Source: Planctomycetota bacterium (GTDB lineage Bacteria > Planctomycetota > PLA2 > JAEUHO01). From it: 64,000 nucleotides of DNA. Both the position numbers and the translations under genes were made by a program. Shown here piece after piece: positions 26,914 through 35,725 of this stretch. Positions within the stretch are counted from its first letter, which is position 1; each line of letters starts with the position of its first letter. The stretch lies in assembly GCA_020631815.1 (NCBI GenBank), contig JACKGW010000002.1, positions 256,268 to 320,267 of the forward strand. Direction: 5' to 3'. The notes under the pieces are model-generated. The model was not told where the DNA came from. It was given only the letters and a program-made list of their open reading frames with translations, and ran no database searches.

Positions 26914-28402
26914 CGGGGTCCTCCGCGGGCGTCTCGAACGCGGCCCGGAACGCGGCGACCACGTCGTCGTCGTCGCCGGGCTGCAGGGTGCGCACGTGCA
27001 CGTAGACGTGCCCGTCCTTCACCGTGGTGAACACGGGGACCGATCCGACGCGCAGACGCCGCGCCAGCTCACCGGCCTCGATCCCGTGGGGCGTCAGGCG
27101 CACGGCGCGGCCCGGCAGCTCGACCGTGGGCAGGGAGCCGGCGCCGACGGCGTCGGGGGCGATCGCCTCGTCCACGTGCACGGGCAGCTCGCCGGCCGTG
27201 GCGACTTCGGCGAGGCGCAGCGCGAGGTTCGCCGCGAGCGCCTCGAGGTGGCGTGGCTCTGCGGTGAGCATGGCAAAGGTCGGATGGTCGTGCGCCAATC
27301 GCTCCGGATGCAGGAACGTGCGAAGCGTCGCCTCCATGGCGATGAGCGTGAGCTTGTCGCAGCGCAGCGCGCGGTAGAAGGGGTGGGCGCGCACGCGGGC
27401 CACCGCAGCGCGGGTACCCAGCAAGATGCCCATCTGCGGTCCGCCGATCAGCTTGTCGCCGGATGCGGTGATCAAGTCGGCGCCCGCGGCCAGGCTGGTC
27501 TGGATCAGCGGCTCGTCGCCGGGCACGCCATGCGCCGACAGGGACACCAGCGCGCCGCTGCCGAGGTCGTCGATGACCGGCAGGCCATAGGCCTTGCCCA
27601 GGGCAACGAGCTCGTCGAGCCCGACCTCGCCCTGGAAGCCCTCGACGCGGTAGTTCGACGTGTGCACGCGCAACAGAGCGGCCGTCTCGGGGCCGATCGC
27701 GTTCTCGTAGTCGCGCAGGTGCACGCGGTTGGTGGTGCCCACCTCGCGCAGGATCGCCCCGCTCTGGTTCATGACCTCGGGGATGCGGTAGGCGCCACCG
27801 ATCTCCACGAGCTGGCCGCGCGCCACGATGATCTCGCGACCCGCACCCAGCGCCGCGAGGGCCACGAGCGTGGCGGCCGCGTTGTTGTTGACGACCGTGG
27901 CCGCCTCCGCGCCCGTGAGCTCACGGAAGAGACGCTCGACGTGGCGCTCGCGCGGCGAACGCGCGCCGCCCTCGGCATCCGCGGCCAGCAGCTGGTAGCC
28001 GCGGCCGTGTGCGGCCAAGGCCTCGAGGGCGGCGGGCGGGAGCGCCGCGCGGCCGAGGTTGGTGTGCAACACGACACCGGTGGCGTTGACCACGCGCACG
28101 CAGCCGGGATCGCGGCGGCGCTCGATGCGTCGGCGTGCGGCGGCACGCAGCTTGGCCGGTGCGATGCGTCCCGCGAGCACGACGGGACCGATCCGCGCGG
28201 CAAGGACGTCGGCGCGGACCTCTTCGAGCGCCTGGCGCAGGGCGTCCCCCCACTCCTCGCGCGGCGCCCGCTCGAAGTCCTCCTCGGAGAGACCCGCGAG
28301 CAGGTCGTTCATGCGCGGCAGGCGGCGCAGGAGCGCGGCCGTGTCACCAGCCCCCTCGGGAGGGGTCGGACGGGGAAGCGGAGGGAGGGCCTCGTCGGAC
28401 AT
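26903..28402 (-). CDS. selA: L-seryl-tRNA(Sec) selenium transferase
   Basis: 499-aa PLP enzyme converting Ser-tRNA(Sec) to Sec-tRNA(Sec) with selenophosphate. Diagnostic motifs: VVNATGVVLHTNLGRAALP (about residues 88-106), NNNAAATLVALAAL, IPEVMNQSGA, LREVGTTNR, and the PLP-lysine motif ITASGDKLIGGPQMG. Start is ATG 28402; the longer frame to 28588 has no family match. It is the first gene of a two-gene selA-selD unit with an 11-bp overlap, and divergent from mutS (145 bp apart). selB and selC are not in the window. Confidence 0.95.
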   Translation of the reverse strand: MSDEALPPLPRPTPPEGAGDTAALLRRLPRMNDLLAGLSEEDFERAPREEWGDALRQALEEVRADVLAARIGPVVLAGRIAPAKLRAAARRRIERRRDPGCVRVVNATGVVLHTNLGRAALPPAALEALAAHGRGYQLLAADAEGGARSPRERHVERLFRELTGAEAATVVNNNAAATLVALAALGAGREIIVARGQLVEIGGAYRIPEVMNQSGAILREVGTTNRVHLRDYENAIGPETAALLRVHTSNYRVEGFQGEVGLDELVALGKAYGLPVIDDLGSGALVSLSAHGVPGDEPLIQTSLAAGADLITASGDKLIGGPQMGILLGTRAAVARVRAHPFYRALRCDKLTLIAMEATLRTFLHPERLAHDHPTFAMLTAEPRHLEALAANLALRLAEVATAGELPVHVDEAIAPDAVGAGSLPTVELPGRAVRLTPHGIEAGELARRLRVGSVPVFTTVKDGHVYVHVRTLQPGDDDDVVAAFRAAFETPAEDPDGP

Positions 28403-28547
28403 GGCCGCCCAGGGTAGCCCGCTCCGAGGAGACTCCCCACGGACTCCACGGCTTCTCCACCGCGGCGTGCCCAAGGCCTTGCGTCCCCCCGCCGGAGGGT
28501 CGCTCGGCGCTGCTAGTTTCAGCCGCCCACGAGGGAGATCTTCCGCG

Positions 28548-31154
28548 GTGGCCGAGACCCCTGCCATGGCCCAGTACGCCGAAGCCAAGCGTCGTCATCC
28601 CGACGCCTTGGTCTTCTTCCGCATGGGCGACTTCTACGAGATGTTCCATGACGACGCGAAGGTCGCGGCCGAGGAGCTGGGGCTCACGCTGACGGCGCGC
28701 GATCGCGAGCGTCGCATCCCCATGGCGGGCGTACCCGTCCGCGCCGCGGACGGCTACCTCCGTCGCTTGCTCGAGCGCGGCCACAAGGTCGCCGTCTGCG
28801 AACAGGTGACCGACCCCGCCACCACGAAGGGACTCCTCGAGCGCGAAGTCGTCCGCGTGCTGACGCCGGGCACCATCACCGAGGACGAAGCCCTCGACCC
28901 CCGTCGCAGCAACTTCCTGCTCGCCGTGCGACCGGCCACGGGCAAGCGCGGGCGTGCCGCGGCCCACGGCCTCGCGTGGGTCGACCTCTCGACGGGCCGC
29001 TTCTTCGCCGCCGAGGTCGACGACGAGGGCCTCGACGAAGAGGTTGCGCGCATCCAGCCCGCCGAGCTGCTGGTGCCGGAGGCCGAGACGGATCCCGAGC
29101 TGGCCACGCGCTTGGAGCAGGCGGCCGGTGTCGCGGTCACCTTCGTGCCGGCCTTCACGCTCGAGCCCAAGAGCGCGCTGCGGCGGCTCAAGGAGCACTT
29201 CGGCGTCGCCAGCCTCGACGGCTTTGGCTTGGCGGGCCAGACCGCAGCGCACGCGGCGGCAGGCGGCGCGCTGGCCTACCTCGAGGAAACGCAGCGCACG
29301 GCGCTCGGCCACGTCACGCGCATCGAGCGGCGCGATCGCCAAGACGTGCTCCTGCTCGACCGCACCACGCGTCGACGACTGGACCTCGTCCAGCGCGCCG
29401 ACGGCAGCACGGACGGCACGCTCGTGGGCGTCCTCGACCGCACGCGCACCGCCATGGGCGGACGCTTGCTGCGCGAATGGGTGCTCGCGCCGCTGCGTGA
29501 TCGTGCCGGCATCTCGCGGCGGCACGACGGTGTCGAGGAGCTCGTGCGGGACGCGTTCCTGCGTCGCGACCTGGGCGACGCCCTCGGTGCGGTCCGCGAC
29601 GTGGAGCGCATCCTCGGGCGCGTGGCCACGCAGCGGGCGAGCCCGCGCGACCTGGCGGCCCTGGCCCGCAGCCTCGAAGCCTTGCCTGCACTTCGCGACC
29701 TCGTGAAGGACGCCTACAGCCGCACCGTCGCGGAGCTCCGCGAGCGCATCGGCGACTTCTCGGGCCTCGCCGATCGCCTGCTGCGCGCCCTCGACGACGA
29801 GCTGCCCATGACCATCACCGAAGGCGCGATCTTCCGCGCCGGCTGGTCCGCCGAGCTCGACGAGCTGCGTGGGCTGGCGCGCGGTGCCAAGGAGTGGATC
29901 GCGGCGTACCAAGCGCGTGAAGTCGAGCGCACGGGCATCCCGAGCCTCAAGATCGGCTTCAACCGCGTGTTCGGCTACTACCTCGAGATCACGCACGCCC
30001 ACCGCGACAAGGTGCCGGACAACTACATTCGTCGGCAAACGCTGCGCAATGCCGAGCGCTACGTCACGCCGGAGCTGGACGAGTGGGAGCAGAAGGCGCT
30101 GAAGGCCGACGAGCGTGCGAAGGAGCTGGAGCATCGCCTGTTCCTCGAGCTGCGCGACGACGTGGCCGCCGCCACGGCACCGCTGCAAGCGACGGCCGAC
30201 GCGCTGGCCGAGCTGGATGTGCTCGCCACGCTGGCGGAGGTCGCCGCGGCCGGCAGCTGGGTGCGTCCCGAGCTGCTCGATGACCGGACGCTGGACATTC
30301 GCGACGGACGCCATCCCGTCGTGGAGGCGTCCTTGGAGGGCGGCGAGCGGTTCGTACCCAACGACACCGTGCTCGACGACCACCGCCGCGTGGCGCTCAT
30401 CACGGGCCCCAACATGGCGGGCAAGAGCACCTACATCCGGCAGACGGGCCTCATCGTGCTCCTGGCGCAGATGGGCTCCTTCGTGCCCGCCACCAAGGCC
30501 CGCATCGGCTTGGCCGACCGCCTGTTCGCCCGCGTCGGAGCGGAGGACGACCTCGCGCGGGGCCAGAGCACCTTCATGGTGGAGATGAGCGAGACGGCGT
30601 TCATCCTGCATCACGCCACGCCGCAGAGCTTGGTGCTGCTCGACGAGGTCGGCCGCGGCACGAGCACGTTCGACGGCATCGCCATCGCCTGGGCGCTGAC
30701 CGAGTACCTCTCGGAAGTCAGCGGCTCCCGCACGCTGTTCGCCACGCACTACCACGAGCTGACGCGGCTCTCCGAGGAGCTCTCCTCGATCATCAACCTC
30801 AACGTGGCGGTGCGCGAATGGGAAGACCGCATCGTCTTCTTGCGCCGCATCCAAGAGGGGGCGACGGATCGCTCCTACGGCATCCACGTCGCCGAGCTGG
30901 CGGGTGTGCCTGAGGCCGTCGTGGAACGTGCGCGCGCCGTCTTGCACGGGCTCGAAGGGGACCGCGACCGCGTTGTCGAGCGCATTGCGTTCGGCACGGC
31001 GCCGCGCTTGCCCACCGACGTGCAGCTGGGGCTGTTCGCGCCGGAGCCTCCGCACCCCGCGCTGGAGGCGCTGCGCACCCTCGAGCTCGACGGCTTGACG
31101 CCGCTGCAGGCGCTCAATCGCCTGGCGGAGCTGCAGGCCCAGGCGCGCGGTTGA
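28548..31154 (+). CDS. mutS: DNA mismatch repair ATPase
   Basis: 868-aa MutS. Mismatch-recognition domain begins AQYAEAKRRHPDALVFFRMGDFYEMF (Phe-x-Glu type motif FYEMF), then connector, lever, clamp and a C-terminal ABC-type ATPase with Walker A GPNMAGKST (from about residue 620), MVEMSETAFIL, LLDEVGRGTSTFDG (signature and Walker B) and ATHYHEL. The GTG at 28548 was chosen because GAGGGAG lies about 10 bp upstream; an in-frame ATG at 28566 is the alternative. Typical family length is 850-880. The 3' end overlaps convergent trmB by 41 bp. No mutL is in the window. Confidence 0.96.
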   Translation: MAETPAMAQYAEAKRRHPDALVFFRMGDFYEMFHDDAKVAAEELGLTLTARDRERRIPMAGVPVRAADGYLRRLLERGHKVAVCEQVTDPATTKGLLEREVVRVLTPGTITEDEALDPRRSNFLLAVRPATGKRGRAAAHGLAWVDLSTGRFFAAEVDDEGLDEEVARIQPAELLVPEAETDPELATRLEQAAGVAVTFVPAFTLEPKSALRRLKEHFGVASLDGFGLAGQTAAHAAAGGALAYLEETQRTALGHVTRIERRDRQDVLLLDRTTRRRLDLVQRADGSTDGTLVGVLDRTRTAMGGRLLREWVLAPLRDRAGISRRHDGVEELVRDAFLRRDLGDALGAVRDVERILGRVATQRASPRDLAALARSLEALPALRDLVKDAYSRTVAELRERIGDFSGLADRLLRALDDELPMTITEGAIFRAGWSAELDELRGLARGAKEWIAAYQAREVERTGIPSLKIGFNRVFGYYLEITHAHRDKVPDNYIRRQTLRNAERYVTPELDEWEQKALKADERAKELEHRLFLELRDDVAAATAPLQATADALAELDVLATLAEVAAAGSWVRPELLDDRTLDIRDGRHPVVEASLEGGERFVPNDTVLDDHRRVALITGPNMAGKSTYIRQTGLIVLLAQMGSFVPATKARIGLADRLFARVGAEDDLARGQSTFMVEMSETAFILHHATPQSLVLLDEVGRGTSTFDGIAIAWALTEYLSEVSGSRTLFATHYHELTRLSEELSSIINLNVAVREWEDRIVFLRRIQEGATDRSYGIHVAELAGVPEAVVERARAVLHGLEGDRDRVVERIAFGTAPRLPTDVQLGLFAPEPPHPALEALRTLELDGLTPLQALNRLAELQAQARG

Positions 31155-31764
31155 AGCGCATCGCGTGGATCGTGCGCCCTTCGGCGCGCCAGCGCTCCTC
31201 GAAGACGGTCGTGCGCTCCGCCGGTGGCGTCGTCACCCAACCTGGCGCGGGCAACGTGTTGACCAAGCCGGAGACGTCGGCCAACGCCGTCACGACCTCC
31301 TCGGCGTAGTCACGGGAGTCGGTCGCGAAGTGGACGACGCCGGCGGGCTCCAAGGCCGCGGCAAGATCGGCCAGGAACGACGGCTCGAGCAGGCGGTAGC
31401 GCGCGTGATGGGCCTTGGGCCACGGGTCGGGGAAGTACACGTGGAACGCGTGCACGCGCCCGGGCGCCAGGAAGGGCCGCACGACATCCCGCGCCGGCCG
31501 CCAGAGGAAGCGCACGTTCGACAGCGGCTGCGCATGCAGCCGCTCGATGCGGCGGATCTGCCGCCGCACGCGCTTGTGGCTGTACTCGATGCCGAGCCAA
31601 CGCGTGCCGGGACGTTGCTCGGCAGAGCGCAGCAGGAAGTCGTCGTCGCCGCAGCCGATCTCGACTTCGAGCGGCAGGTCGGCTGGCGGGAAGGCGGCAT
31701 CCAGACCCGCGAGGCGCAGGTCTTCCCAGGTCAGCTCGTACGGCGCAAGGACGGGGTGGCCCAC
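31114..31764 (-). CDS. trmB: tRNA (guanine-N7-)-methyltransferase
   Basis: 216-aa SAM-dependent methyltransferase forming m7G46 in tRNA variable loops. Motifs: LEVEIGCGDDDFLL (SAM site, residues 32-45), WLGIEYSHKRVRRQIRR, VYFPDPWPKAHH (active-site PDPWPK hallmark) and FATDSRDY. GTG start at 31764, 9 bp downstream of the LuxR-type gene's stop, so likely co-transcribed with it. Slightly shorter at the N-terminus than E. coli TrmB, as is common. Confidence 0.94.
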   Translation of the reverse strand: MGHPVLAPYELTWEDLRLAGLDAAFPPADLPLEVEIGCGDDDFLLRSAEQRPGTRWLGIEYSHKRVRRQIRRIERLHAQPLSNVRFLWRPARDVVRPFLAPGRVHAFHVYFPDPWPKAHHARYRLLEPSFLADLAAALEPAGVVHFATDSRDYAEEVVTALADVSGLVNTLPAPGWVTTPPAERTTVFEERWRAEGRTIHAMRFNRAPGPAAPPGD

Positions 31765-31773
31765 TCTGGCGGG

Positions 31774-32412
31774 TTATGTACCACCCAGATCCGGCGAACC
31801 AACCGGCGCGTCGTAGGCCCGCAGGGCCAGCTCGACGCGGTTGCGCACGCCGCACTTCTTGTAGACGCTCATGAGCACGTTCTTGACCGTCTTCTCGACG
31901 ATGCCCAGGCGGTCGGCGACTTCGCCGTTGGAGTGACCGCGCGCCACGTGCGACGCGACTTGCGCCTCGCGCAACGTGAGGGCGAAGCGACCCTGGAGCC
32001 GACGCACCGTGGGCTCGTTCCAGGGACGCGCGGTCTGCACACGCAGCACGATGTAGGTGGAGCGGTCGGCGTCGAACGCCTCGGCGCTCACCCGCAGGCG
32101 GCGGTCCTCTTCGTGCGGGTAGTAGGCGTCGGCTTGGGTCGGACCTCGCGGCGCACGGATGCGCTCGGCGAAGTCGCCCAGCCACTGGTCCAGCGGCGCA
32201 GGGAGCAGGCTGTCACGTCCTCGCTCCGTACCGTCGCGCAGGAAGTTGCTGGCGGCGGTGTTGGAGTAGAGAACGCGCCTGTCCATGGTCAGCAGGACGA
32301 CGCCTCGTTCGGGGTCGGAGTCCAGCAAGCCCTTGGCGAGGGCGTGCGTTTCCCTGTCGCTCAGCACCGGATGTCCTCGCTGCGACTCGGCCTTCGGCGG
32401 ATGGATGATCAC
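31774..32412 (-). CDS. PAS-like/LuxR-type transcription regulator
   Basis: 212-aa regulator. The C-terminal 60 residues are a LuxR/FixJ helix-turn-helix (LTLREAQVASHVARGHSNGEVADRLGIVEKTVKNVLMSVYKKCGVRNRVEL, residues about 145-198). The N-terminal half looks like a PAS fold (LLTMDRRVLYSNTAASNFL, about residues 39-57) and has no receiver aspartate pocket, so it probably senses a ligand rather than being phosphorylated. GTG start at 32412. It lies just upstream of trmB and divergent in role from the MFS gene upstream; targets unknown. Confidence 0.82.
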   Translation of the reverse strand: MIIHPPKAESQRGHPVLSDRETHALAKGLLDSDPERGVVLLTMDRRVLYSNTAASNFLRDGTERGRDSLLPAPLDQWLGDFAERIRAPRGPTQADAYYPHEEDRRLRVSAEAFDADRSTYIVLRVQTARPWNEPTVRRLQGRFALTLREAQVASHVARGHSNGEVADRLGIVEKTVKNVLMSVYKKCGVRNRVELALRAYDAPVGSPDLGGT

Positions 32413-32543
32413 GCTCGCCTCCCATCGGCGTCAGCGCTGCCCGAGAAGGCCCCCCGATGTTCCGTATGCCCGGGGGTGGGGACGTTGAGAAGTCTCCGCA
32501 GGTTCCGGGACGATGGTCATCGGTCTTGCCGATAGTTCAACCG

Positions 32544-33791
32544 TCACAAGTCGGCATCACCGAGATCGCGCGGACGTGGTACCCACGTAACCAGCAACAG
32601 GACGGCGAGCACGACGAGAGCCGCAGCCGCGGCGAACACGGGCCCGTACCCGAGCGAGATCGCCAGGCGGCCACCGCCCCACGCGAACGCCCCCTGCAGC
32701 GCGGTCGCGATCGCGCCCTGCAGGCCGAGCGCCTGGGTCCGCTGGCGCGCGGGAACGATGCGCATGAGCGAGAGGCCCAGGCACGTCATGCGCGTGCCCA
32801 GCGTGAAGCCCACGGTGGCGGCCACGAACGCGTAGGTCCACGCCGATCCCCCGATCGCAGCGACCCCACCACCAACGGCCAGCGTGGCCATGCCCACGAC
32901 GACCCACGTGCGTGGCCGGATCCGGCGGCCGGCGGTCGACACGAGCACCGCCGCCACGAGCATGCCGACGGCACTGGCTTGGGTCCACGGGCCGGCCAGC
33001 CACTTGTCGTGCCCCTCGCGTTGGAACGCAGCCTCGGCAAACAGCGCGATCACGACCCACTGGGCGATGCCCAGCGCGTCAGCGAGCACGAAGCGTCGGT
33101 AGGCAGCGAAGCGCTTCCACGTCCGACCCATGGCCGCGAGGTGGCTGCGCAGTGGCGGACGCGGGCGTGGCCGGATGCCGCGCTCGCGAATCCACGTGTA
33201 GGGCCAGCAGGCGATCAGGCCACTGGCGCCGCTGATGGCGAACAGAAGGCACCACGCTTCGCTCGGTGTGGCTGCCGACTCGAGGATCCGCTTGGCGAGG
33301 TAGCCACCCACCAAGGCACCGACGCGATTGACCGCGAACACGACGCCCAGCAGGCGGTGCTGCGTGCCCGGCGGGAACAGCTGACCGACCAGCGCGTACC
33401 ACGCAGGGATCTGCACGCCGATCGCGAGGAAGAACACCGGCACCGTGAGCAGGTACGCGGTGCGCAACGTCGCCGGCTCGGCCCAGGCTGCGACGGCGGC
33501 GAGCCCGAGCACCAGCACGGCGCCTGCCGCATGCCCCAGACCGACCAAGCCGCGCATGCGCCCGAGGGGCTTGAGCAGCCACGCGGTGAGCAGCATCGGC
33601 AAGGCGATGCCGAGGCTCTGCAGGAGCCAGATGGTGCCCACGTCGCCCGGCCCCTGGCCGATGCCGGCCGCGAAGGCCGCGATCATGGGCCCCTCGAAGG
33701 TCAGCGACCAGGCGAAGCCCCAGCCCAGCTCCGAGACCACGTAGGCGGCCGCGTTCCGGCGCTCGGTCGTGCGGGGGTCGGCGTCGGCCAC
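32544..33791 (-). CDS. MFS-type transporter
   Basis: 415-aa polytopic membrane protein with about 12 hydrophobic segments and an amphipathic loop in the middle (WIRERGIRPRPRPPLRSHLAAMGRTWKR, about residues 205-230), the usual 6+6 major facilitator layout. N-terminal segment SELGWGFAWSLTFEGPMIAAF and the second-half repeat LADALGIAQWVVIALFAEAAF fit. GTG start at 33791. Substrate cannot be read from sequence. It ends 131 bp before the LuxR-type gene, with no other gene between. Confidence 0.85.
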   Translation of the reverse strand: MADADPRTTERRNAAAYVVSELGWGFAWSLTFEGPMIAAFAAGIGQGPGDVGTIWLLQSLGIALPMLLTAWLLKPLGRMRGLVGLGHAAGAVLVLGLAAVAAWAEPATLRTAYLLTVPVFFLAIGVQIPAWYALVGQLFPPGTQHRLLGVVFAVNRVGALVGGYLAKRILESAATPSEAWCLLFAISGASGLIACWPYTWIRERGIRPRPRPPLRSHLAAMGRTWKRFAAYRRFVLADALGIAQWVVIALFAEAAFQREGHDKWLAGPWTQASAVGMLVAAVLVSTAGRRIRPRTWVVVGMATLAVGGGVAAIGGSAWTYAFVAATVGFTLGTRMTCLGLSLMRIVPARQRTQALGLQGAIATALQGAFAWGGGRLAISLGYGPVFAAAAALVVLAVLLLVTWVPRPRDLGDADL

Positions 33792-33874
33792 GGCGGTTCC
33801 AGGGGCTCGGAAGGTCGGCCGGGCAAATCCTCGCCCCCTCCGCCCCCGCCGCTATCTTTCCCCCTCCACCGCGA

Positions 33875-33949
33875 CGCGGGGTGGAGAAGTGGTATCTCGT
33901 CAGGCTCATAACCTGGAGGTCGCGGGTTCGACTCCCGCCCCCGCTACCA
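33875..33949 (+). tRNA. Initiator tRNA-Met (CAT)
   Basis: Cloverleaf with encoded CCA. Acceptor stem positions 2-7 GCGGGG pair with CCCCGC; position 1 (C) faces position 72 (T), an unpaired 1:72 end as in initiator tRNAs. The D-stem has the initiator A11:U24 pair; the anticodon loop is CTCATAA. The T-arm GCGGG-TTCGACT-CCCGC is perfect. Unusual: the anticodon stem reads TCAGG/CCTGG, so the third of the usual three G:C pairs is A:U. A hairpin terminator follows at once. Confidence 0.93.
33921..33948 (+). repeat. Direct repeat copy 1 (tRNA 3' end)
   Basis: 28-bp perfect repeat covering the T-arm and 3' acceptor strand of tRNA-fMet; identical to 34137-34164. See the second copy. Confidence 0.9.
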
Positions 33950-33954
33950 GCATC

Positions 33955-33996
33955 GAAGGCCGCTACCGGTAACCGGCAGCGGCCTTCGCCATTTTT
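33955..33996 (+). terminator. Terminator after tRNA-fMet
   Basis: 10-bp perfect inverted repeat GAAGGCCGCT / AGCGGCCTTC with an inner CCGG/CCGG pair, then GCC and ATTTTT. It starts 5 bp after the tRNA CCA. Classic intrinsic terminator. Confidence 0.85.
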
Positions 33997-34136
33997 GGCC
34001 CACCCGCGACCGGGTTGGGGGTGGAGTCCGGCTGACTGCGTAGCAGCAGCAGGACGTGGAGGGGGGCTACACAGCCCCCCCCCAAAAGCACGCTCGCCTA
34101 GCGCGTGACGCCAAGGCCGAAGGCCTTGAGCGTCCG

Positions 34137-34164
34137 CGCGGGTTCGACTCCCGCCCCCGCTACC
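34137..34164 (+). repeat. Direct repeat copy 2 (tRNA remnant or att-like site)
   Basis: Perfect 28-bp copy of the tRNA-fMet 3' end, 216 bp downstream, ending in ACC-G instead of ACCA. The intervening DNA (33997-34136) has no gene but strong hairpins: GGGGGGCT/AGCCCCCC at about 34061-34080 and a 12-bp stem (GACGC-CAAGGCC ... GGCCTTG-A-GCGTC) at 34108-34134. A GGGGTGGAG match to the tRNA 5' half lies near 34017-34026. The duplicated tRNA 3' end resembles an attL/attR pair or a broken tRNA duplicate. No integrase is nearby. Confidence 0.75.
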
Positions 34165-34280
34165 GAGGCGCCCCCATCCCCAGCCTTCTCTGCCTTCTCT
34201 CCTTCCCCCTGCCCTTCTCCCCCTCACGGGAACCCCCACCCCCCGAGCGCATCCAACGGAGCCCCCCCACGGAGTTCCTC

Positions 34281-35711
34281 ATGCGCCCTCCCGCCTCTCC
34301 CCTCGTCGCGATCACCCTCGCCGCACTCGTTCTCACGCTCGGCTGCGGCGAGCCGCAAGGGCCGGCGCCCACGCCCACGCCGTCCGTCGACACCGCGTGG
34401 CGTGACGCCCTGCTGCCCGCCAACGAGCTGGGTGGCCGCACGCTGCTGGCGGACGCCCGCGACGGCTGGACGGTCCGCCGCGTCGACCGACCCGCTCGCG
34501 GCCGCGGCGAGCGCTCCATGGCGCGCGCGACGGGCGCCGCCGCATCGAGCGACATGCCCATGGACGAGGGCGCCGTGCTCGAAGCCTCTGCGCCCATGGC
34601 GCCGGCACCGGGTGCGGCCGCAGGCCGGGACCGGGCCGCGGACGGCGGCGCACCGCTTCGCGCGGGCTCGATCGACGACAACGCCGCCTACGAGGAGTTC
34701 CTGACGTTCCTCGCCACCTGGGAAGACCAAGAAGGCGTGGCGGACAAGGCCCACGTCGTGGATGTCCGCGACCGCACGTGGATCCGCGTGGTGGGTCCGC
34801 AGGGGCGCCCCGTCCCGCTGGCGCGCGTGACCGTCATCGACGAACAGGCCGACCGTGTCGCGTGGAGCGCCACGACGCTTGGCGACGGCCGCGTTGCCTT
34901 CTACCCGCATGCCGACGGTCTCGAGGCGCCCGCCACGTGGCGCGTCGAGGTGCAGGCCGCCGGCCAGACCACGGTGGCCACGCTGGATGCCGCCGCCCGC
35001 ACGCTCGACGTGCGCATGCCCACCTCCTACGCGATGCCCCAGAGCGTGCCGCTCGACGTGTGCTTCCTGATCGACACGACCGGCTCGATGGGCGACGAGA
35101 TCGGGCGCATCAAGCACACGCTGCTGGCCGTGACGAAGCGCTTGCGCGACCTGGCCGTGGAGTTCGACCTGCGCTACGGCGCGGTGCTCTACCGCGACCT
35201 CACGGACGACTACGTCACCATGCGCCGTCTGTTCTCCTCCGACATCGAGGGCTTCGACGCGGCGCTTCGCGCGGTCGAAGCGGGTGGCGGGGGCGACATG
35301 CCCGAGAGCCTCAACCAGGGCCTCGCCGAGGCGATCGGCCAGATGGACTGGCGTCAGGACGCCGCCAAGCTCTGCTTCCTGGTTGCCGACGCACCCCCGC
35401 ACATGGACTACGCGGGCGACGTTGCCTACGACCGCTCGATGCGTGCGGCCGCGGAGCGCGGCATCAAGGTGCACGCCGTCGCGGCCAGCGGCTTGGATCC
35501 GTTCGGCAGCCTGGTCATGCGGCAGGTCGCCCAGATGACGCGCGGCCGCTTCACCTTCATCGAGTACGGCGGCGACGTCGTCGCCTCGGGCGCGGCGCAC
35601 GGCGTGAAGGACACCGGCCCGGCCAACAACCTGGACGCCATCCTGTTCCGGACCATCCAAGACGAGCTTTCCGGCTGGGGCCGTCCGGAGGCATCCTCCT
35701 CCGTGGACTGA
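34281..35711 (+). CDS. vWA-domain lipoprotein
   Basis: 476-aa lipoprotein (lipobox LTLGC, Cys near residue 22), an Ala/Pro-rich linker, a carboxypeptidase-regulatory-like beta domain (TWIRVVGPQGRPVPLARVTV, about residues 165-250), then a von Willebrand A domain from about residue 265. The MIDAS motif is DTTGSMGDE with a following DLTDDY and VADAPPH. vWA domains bind metal and protein ligands; it may mediate cell-surface or periplasmic interactions. ATG 34281 begins the signal peptide. It is followed 14 bp later by the ComB-like gene with a strong AGGAGG. Confidence 0.86.
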   Translation: MRPPASPLVAITLAALVLTLGCGEPQGPAPTPTPSVDTAWRDALLPANELGGRTLLADARDGWTVRRVDRPARGRGERSMARATGAAASSDMPMDEGAVLEASAPMAPAPGAAAGRDRAADGGAPLRAGSIDDNAAYEEFLTFLATWEDQEGVADKAHVVDVRDRTWIRVVGPQGRPVPLARVTVIDEQADRVAWSATTLGDGRVAFYPHADGLEAPATWRVEVQAAGQTTVATLDAAARTLDVRMPTSYAMPQSVPLDVCFLIDTTGSMGDEIGRIKHTLLAVTKRLRDLAVEFDLRYGAVLYRDLTDDYVTMRRLFSSDIEGFDAALRAVEAGGGGDMPESLNQGLAEAIGQMDWRQDAAKLCFLVADAPPHMDYAGDVAYDRSMRAAAERGIKVHAVAASGLDPFGSLVMRQVAQMTRGRFTFIEYGGDVVASGAAHGVKDTGPANNLDAILFRTIQDELSGWGRPEASSSVD

Positions 35712-35725
35712 GGTCCAGGAGGCGC

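Noticed and set aside
34017..34164. A possible second tRNA (or tRNA-Sec) ending at the 28-bp repeat
   Set aside because: No 5' strand pairs with the acceptor beyond four G:C pairs, no TCA anticodon in a proper 7-nt loop, and it ends ACCG instead of ACCA.
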